Assembly: GCA_937927445.1 (NCBI GenBank)
Contig: CALAOB010000163.1
Coordinates: 1 to 18,803, forward strand
Reading direction: 5' to 3'
DNA length: 18,803 bases
Source of the DNA: an uncultured Oribacterium sp.
Lineage (GTDB): Bacteria; Bacillota; Clostridia; Lachnospirales; Lachnospiraceae
Below the pieces are notes generated by a model, which was given only the letters and a program-made list of their open reading frames with translations, was not told where the DNA came from and did no database searches. Positions 15,786 through 18,803 of the stretch are shown here, piece by piece; within the stretch, counting starts at the first letter, position 1, and the number at the start of each line of letters is the position of its first letter. Both the position numbers and the translations under genes were made by a program.

Positions 15786-15822
15786 CAACAAAAAGAGGGA
15801 GCAGCGCACGCTGTTCCCCCTT
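15786..15822 (-). terminator. Strong terminator-like hairpin between the small ORF and purE
   Basis: The minus strand has AAGGGGGAACAGCG, a tight loop, then CGCTGCTCCCTCTT: a 14-bp stem with one A-C mismatch and one G-T pair, running into TTTTTGTTGTTG. It begins 3 nt after the small ORF stop codon. It can end the htpG and small ORF transcripts, and, since no promoter is evident between it and purE, may act as the operon's attenuator. Confidence 0.82.
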
Positions 15823-15825
15823 CTA

Positions 15826-15966
15826 TCATTTTACGGTATTCGAATAAACGTCGTTATTAATTTCACAGCTTACACTAAGCCCGATGAATCCGGCCTGTCC
15901 TGAGAATCCGAGTGCACACATCGCTAAAAAGTGATTCGTATGTCTGTTTCCAGCCATGTGCTTCAT
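15826..15966 (-). CDS. Small ORF of 46 codons in the leader of the purine operon, function unknown
   Basis: I do not recognise this product. The frame opens at an ATG with AAAGGA 7 nt upstream and ends with TGA directly followed in frame by TAG, just ahead of the terminator-like stem. The peptide starts MKHMAGNRHTNHF, is basic and His-rich at the N terminus, has a Gly/Ala/Phe-rich hydrophobic stretch at about 13-33 with a Cys near each end (17 and 34), and a polar tail. A near-consensus promoter lies 46 nt upstream. It may be a leader peptide controlling the downstream hairpin, a small membrane-active protein with its own promoter and terminator, or a chance frame in a structured RNA. Confidence 0.45.
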   Translation of the reverse strand: MKHMAGNRHTNHFLAMCALGFSGQAGFIGLSVSCEINNDVYSNTVK

Positions 15967-16011
15967 CCCCAAATCCTTTCGCCCGAGAAACTTGTGAACA
16001 ACGACAACAAA

Positions 16012-16040
16012 ATTATATTAGATGCCGTCTGCTCCGTCAA
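16012..16040 (-). promoter_or_regulatory. Near-consensus sigma-A promoter ahead of the small ORF and purine operon
   Basis: The minus strand has TTGACG (16035-16040), exactly 17 nt, then TATAAT (16012-16017): 11 of 12 consensus bases. It starts 4 nt after the htpG stop codon, so transcription of the small ORF and perhaps the pur genes can be independent of htpG. Confidence 0.85.
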
Positions 16041-16044
16041 GCTG

Positions 16045-18129
16045 TCACTTTGCCATTTTAAGAAGGATTTCGTTTGAACGGCTTATGAACTTTGCCATCT
16101 CATCTGCGCTCAGCGGGGACTGCTGCAGCTTCGCAAGATCGTACAGCTGCTCGGAGATCATATCGACGGTCTCCTTCGCTGCTTCGTCCGTACGATGCTC
16201 GATCAGATACTGTACCAGCGGATGTTCAGTATTGAGAATCAGGGTCTCATCGACCGGCATATCACCCATCGGCATACCGCTCATCGCATACATCTTCATC
16301 ATGTCATTCATACGACGGCTCTCCTCGGAGATGGACAGCATCGCGGCGATGGAGGACTGTGTCAGCTTCTGAAGCTTTACCGTCAGCTTGTCCTTCTTCG
16401 ATGCGGCACGGATCTCGGTTTCCAGATCCTTCTGCTGCTCGTCGAGGGTCTTCTGCTCATCCTCACTTACCGCTGCCTTGAACTCCTCACTGAGATCGGC
16501 ATCGATTCTGCGGAAGTGAACGCCCTGATTCTTCGCCTCGAGCTCAGAGATGAACGGCTGATCGATGCGCTCCGGCAGGATGACGGCATCCTTACCTGCA
16601 TTCTTAAACATCGCGATGTACTGACTCTGCTGAACCGGGTCGGTGACATAGTAGATGACCTTGTTCTTTTCCGCCTTGTCACTGTTTTCTGCCGTCTTCG
16701 CTGTATCTTCCGTGGAAGCAGTCGTCTCGTCTGCAGTGCTGTTCTCAGCATTGGCCTTCTCTGTGGCTTCGTCGACGTCACTCTTCTCGACCTCGAGGCA
16801 CTCCGGCAGGGCGAGGAACTTACCGTTGATGTCCTTGAAGAGGATGTAATCGGTCATCTTCTTACAGAACTTGTCGTCGCGGAGGCAGCCATACTTGATG
16901 AATGGTGCGATATCGTCCCAGTACTTCTCGTAGTTCTCACGATCGGTCTTGCAGAGGCCGGAGAGCTTATCAGCGACCTTCTTCGTGATGTAATCCTGGA
17001 TCTTCTTTACGAAACCGTCGTTCTGAAGCTGGGATCTCGATACGTTCAGCGGCAGATCCGGACAGTCGATGACGCCCTTCAGGAGCATCAGATACTCCGG
17101 GATGACCTCCTTGATGTTGTCTGCGACGAAGACCTGATTGTTATAGAGTTTGATGGTACCCTCGGCAGACTCATACTCCATATTGATCTTCGGGAAGTAG
17201 AGGATGCCCTTCAGGTTGTACGGGTAGTCCATGTTCAGGTGGATCCAGAACAGCGGCTCCTTATAGTCGCGGAATACCTTATGATAGAAGTCGATGTACT
17301 CTTCCTTCGTGCACTCGGACGGTGTCTTGCCCCAGAGCGGATGCGTATCGTTCAGAAGCTGCGGACGCTTCTCGATCTTCAGCTTCGCCGGTGTTTTCGT
17401 TTCCTTGCCTTCCGCGTCCTTCTCGACCTTCTCCGGGATCTCCTCTACGACGACATCACCGTCCTTCTTCTGATCCGCCTGGATGGTTTCGGTTTCCTTC
17501 GGGAGCTTCGTGATATAGATCTCTACCGGCATAAAGGAGCAGTACTTCTCGATGATCTCACGCATCTCCCACTCGTTATCGTACTTGAGACAGTCATCGT
17601 TCAGGTGGAGGGTGATGGTGGTACCGATGGTCTTCTTGTCGCCGTCGGTCATCTCATACTCGGTGCCGCCGTTGCAGCTCCAGTGAATCGGCGTTGCATC
17701 CTGCTTATAGGACAGGGTGTCGATGTCGACCTGATCTGCAACCATGAAGACACTGTAGAAGCCGAGACCGAAGTGGCCGATGATCTGATCATCGTTGGCC
17801 TTATCCTTATACTTGTTGATGAAGTCGGTCGCACCGGAGAAGGCGATCTGATTGATGTACTTCTCGACCTCCTCTGCCGTCATACCGATACCGTTATCCT
17901 GGAAGGTGACGGTCTTATGCTCGGAATCGACGATCACATCCACTCTGCCCTTATAGTCCGCCGGCTTCGTCCACTCACCGATGAGACTCAGCTTCTCCAG
18001 CTTCGTGATCGCGTCACATGCGTTTGAGATCTCCTCACGTACGAAGATGTCCTGATCGGAATACATCCACTTCTTGATGATCGGGAATATGTTTTCAGAA
18101 TTGATTGAAAGTGTACCCTTCTGTGCCAT
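16045..18129 (-). CDS. htpG: Chaperone protein HtpG (bacterial Hsp90)
   Basis: HtpG is a homodimeric ATP-driven cytosolic chaperone. The N-terminal GHKL ATPase domain (1-205) shows REEISNACDA (31-40), DNGIGMT (78-84) and GHFGLGFYSVFMVAD (118-132). The middle domain includes LNVSRSQLQND (361-371). The C-terminal dimerisation domain ends in HPLVQYLIEH and later helices. At 694 residues it is longer than the 624-residue E. coli protein; the extra length is a charged stretch between the N and middle domains (about 210-255) and an acidic Glu/Ala/Thr-rich insert at about 448-488. The ATG is supported by AAGAGG. It has its own CIRCE-covered promoter and no terminator before the pur leader promoter. 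Confidence 0.98.
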   Translation of the reverse strand: MAQKGTLSINSENIFPIIKKWMYSDQDIFVREEISNACDAITKLEKLSLIGEWTKPADYKGRVDVIVDSEHKTVTFQDNGIGMTAEEVEKYINQIAFSGATDFINKYKDKANDDQIIGHFGLGFYSVFMVADQVDIDTLSYKQDATPIHWSCNGGTEYEMTDGDKKTIGTTITLHLNDDCLKYDNEWEMREIIEKYCSFMPVEIYITKLPKETETIQADQKKDGDVVVEEIPEKVEKDAEGKETKTPAKLKIEKRPQLLNDTHPLWGKTPSECTKEEYIDFYHKVFRDYKEPLFWIHLNMDYPYNLKGILYFPKINMEYESAEGTIKLYNNQVFVADNIKEVIPEYLMLLKGVIDCPDLPLNVSRSQLQNDGFVKKIQDYITKKVADKLSGLCKTDRENYEKYWDDIAPFIKYGCLRDDKFCKKMTDYILFKDINGKFLALPECLEVEKSDVDEATEKANAENSTADETTASTEDTAKTAENSDKAEKNKVIYYVTDPVQQSQYIAMFKNAGKDAVILPERIDQPFISELEAKNQGVHFRRIDADLSEEFKAAVSEDEQKTLDEQQKDLETEIRAASKKDKLTVKLQKLTQSSIAAMLSISEESRRMNDMMKMYAMSGMPMGDMPVDETLILNTEHPLVQYLIEHRTDEAAKETVDMISEQLYDLAKLQQSPLSADEMAKFISRSNEILLKMAK

Positions 18130-18161
18130 AACATTTACCTCTTATCGTATGTAGATTTCAT

Positions 18162-18208
18162 CCTGTACCGTCAGGCTTCGTGTACGGCAGCCGTGTGGCC
18201 GCTACAGG
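18162..18208 (-). promoter_or_regulatory. Inverted repeat in the htpG leader
   Basis: On the minus strand CCTGTA and TACAGG close a 47-nt segment that contains a further possible stem, CCGT/ACGG. It lies between the htpG promoter and its ribosome binding site. Structure in the untranslated leader is likely, but a function is not shown. Confidence 0.35.
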
Positions 18209-18249
18209 AAGGGCGATACAGATGATGTATTTTATTCACAACGGAAAGA

Positions 18250-18278
18250 AGTATAACACCGATGTTAGCACTCTACAA
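18250..18278 (-). promoter_or_regulatory. Sigma-A-type promoter of htpG
   Basis: The minus strand has TATACT (18250-18255), a 17-nt spacer and TTGTAG (18273-18278). The -35 and most of the spacer lie within the CIRCE element, so HrcA binding should block polymerase. The predicted leader is about 115 nt. Confidence 0.6.
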
Positions 18279-18291
18279 GTGATACTGCTAA
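18265..18291. promoter_or_regulatory. CIRCE operator (HrcA heat-shock repressor site), one half-site degenerate
   Basis: The plus strand reads TTAGCACTC, nine bases, TACTGCTAA. The consensus is TTAGCACTC-N9-GAGTGCTAA, so one half is perfect and the other matches at 7 of 9. It overlaps the htpG promoter, implying that HrcA represses htpG together with the groE and dnaK operons elsewhere. Confidence 0.85.
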
Positions 18292-18323
18292 CAATTCATA
18301 GATAATTCATAATTCGAGGAATT

Positions 18324-18348
18324 AAAAAAGGCCCCATCACTGGGGCCT
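18324..18348 (-). terminator. Terminator of the rRNA/tRNA transcript
   Basis: The minus strand has AGGCCCC, loop AGTGAT, GGGGCCT and then a run of T, just 6 nt after the end of the last tRNA. Confidence 0.9.
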
Positions 18349-18354
18349 GAAGTG

Positions 18355-18428
18355 TGGAACTGCGGGGACTCGAACCCGGGACCGATCGGTTATGAGCCGA
18401 CTGCTCTAACCAGCTGAGCTACAGTTCC
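18355..18428 (-). tRNA. tRNA with CAT anticodon (elongator Met, or Ile2 if modified by TilS)
   Basis: A 74-nt cloverleaf with acceptor GGAACTG/CAGTTCC, D-arm GCTC/GAGC, anticodon loop CTCATAA and T-loop TTCGAGT. G1-C72 pairing excludes the initiator tRNA. The arm around the anticodon also resembles tRNA-Ile2(CAU), so the identity between Met and Ile2 is open. One T-stem pair is C-C. CCA is not encoded. Confidence 0.9.
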
Positions 18429-18466
18429 ATCTTATATAAATATCGGGGAATCGATATTTATCAGTT

Positions 18467-18498
18467 TAAAAAAGCCTTAGCTTCGGAAAGCTAAGGCT
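18467..18498 (-). terminator. Terminator-like hairpin between tRNA-Thr and the CAT tRNA
   Basis: The minus strand has AGCCTTAGCTT, loop TCCG, AAGCTAAGGCT, then TTTTT: an 11-bp perfect stem. It follows tRNA-Thr by only 3 nt, so the last tRNA needs read-through or its own promoter. The 18429-18466 spacer contains a 10-bp palindrome (18436-18461) and no clear promoter. Confidence 0.8.
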
Positions 18499-18501
18499 GA
18501 A

Positions 18502-18574
18502 AGCCGGGATTCGGACTCGAACCGAAGACCTACTGATTACAAATCAGTTGCTCTACCAACTGAGCTATACCGGC
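18502..18574 (-). tRNA. tRNA-Thr (anticodon TGT)
   Basis: A 73-nt cloverleaf with GCCGGTA at the 5' end, anticodon stem ACTGA/TCAGT, loop TTTGTAA and T-stem TTCGG/CCGAA. The sixth acceptor pair is T-C, a mismatch. CCA is not encoded. Confidence 0.95.
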
Positions 18575-18578
18575 ACAA

Positions 18579-18651
18579 CTCCCCCAGTCGGACTCGAACC
18601 AACGACACCGCGGTTAACAGCCGCGTGCTCTACCGACTGAGCTATGGAGGA
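18579..18651 (-). tRNA. tRNA-Asn (anticodon GTT)
   Basis: A 73-nt cloverleaf with acceptor TCCTCCA/TGGGGGA (one T-G pair), anticodon stem CGCGG/CCGCG, loop CTGTTAA and discriminator G. It begins about 105 nt after the 23S rRNA end and only 4 nt separate it from tRNA-Thr, so the two should be co-transcribed with the rRNA. Confidence 0.97.
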
Positions 18652-18757
18652 ATAGCTGCCCCGCGAAGGGAACAATTTTTATAAATCGTGCCTTGAAAAC
18701 TATATACCGCTCATATATTTTATTCTGTAGATAAAACATCAAAACCTACCAGTCACA

Positions 18758-18803
18758 TTGGATAAGCCCTCGACCTATTAGTAACTATCACCTGAATGCT
18801 TTA
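18758..18803 (-). rRNA. 23S ribosomal RNA, 3' end (truncated by the window edge)
   Basis: The minus strand of the last 46 bases contains ACTAATAGGTCGAGGGCTTA, the highly conserved 3' terminus of bacterial 23S rRNA. The exact mature end is uncertain by a few bases. The rest of the gene lies beyond the window. Confidence 0.92.

Noticed and set aside
15826..16005. 6S RNA in the htpG-purE interval
   Set aside because: The ends of the segment are not complementary and no long interrupted helix with a central bubble is evident; the open frame with a ribosome binding site fits better.
15676..16010. Purine, ZTP or PRPP riboswitch in the pur leader
   Set aside because: I could not find the conserved junction or pseudoknot sequences of these classes by eye; a covariance search would settle it.
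18355..18428. Initiator tRNA-fMet
   Set aside because: The first acceptor pair is G-C and the anticodon stem lacks the three consecutive G-C pairs typical of initiators.

Overview
The window looks like a chromosomal segment of a Clostridia bacterium, most likely Lachnospiraceae or a close relative, with moderately high GC. The evidence is the style of the proteins: the long HtpG form, the clostridial single-chain PurL, a stand-alone AICAR transformylase paired with a PurO-type IMP cyclohydrolase, and an ECF sigma factor paired with a one-pass DUF4367-like anti-sigma protein. AGGAGG-type ribosome binding sites and tRNAs without encoded CCA fit this. The genus is inference. Every gene I can support is on the minus strand, co-directional with the rRNA operon, so the biological reading order runs from high to low coordinates.

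Right end (18800 to 18300): the last bases of a 23S rRNA, then tRNA-Asn(GTT), tRNA-Thr(TGT) and a CAT-anticodon tRNA (Met or Ile2). One terminator lies after tRNA-Thr and another after the last tRNA. No 5S rRNA lies between the 23S end and the tRNAs. Next is htpG (Hsp90) behind a sigma-A-type promoter covered by a CIRCE element, which implies HrcA heat-shock control.

Centre (16040 to 4775): a purine biosynthesis operon, purE-purF-purM-purO-purH(AICARFT domain only)-purN-purD-purL, with short gaps and a terminator after purL. It is preceded by a near-consensus promoter, a 46-codon small ORF with a good ribosome binding site, and a strong terminator-like hairpin 3 nt beyond the small ORF stop codon. 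This could be an attenuating leader or a separate small gene. The operon covers PRPP to IMP apart from purC and purB; purK is also absent from it. The bifunctional PurH of most bacteria is replaced here by two separate proteins, and the transformylase has strikingly eukaryote-like motifs.

Left part (4713 to 110): a monocistronic ammonium transporter with a PII signalling domain fused to its C terminus, with its own promoter, a 12-bp leader hairpin and a terminator. Next is a membrane-anchored FMN-binding-domain protein with two copies of a 25-residue C-terminal repeat, also with its own promoter and terminator. Last is an ECF sigma factor whose stop codon overlaps the start of a membrane-anchored putative anti-sigma factor. 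I see no supportable gene in positions 1 to 109.

The central theme is nitrogen flow: ammonium uptake with built-in PII sensing sits directly after an operon whose PurF and PurL steps consume glutamine. No phage, insertion sequence or CRISPR array was seen. The least explained elements are the small ORF and hairpin ahead of purE, the 25-residue repeat in the FMN-binding protein, the amt leader hairpin and the missing 5S gene.
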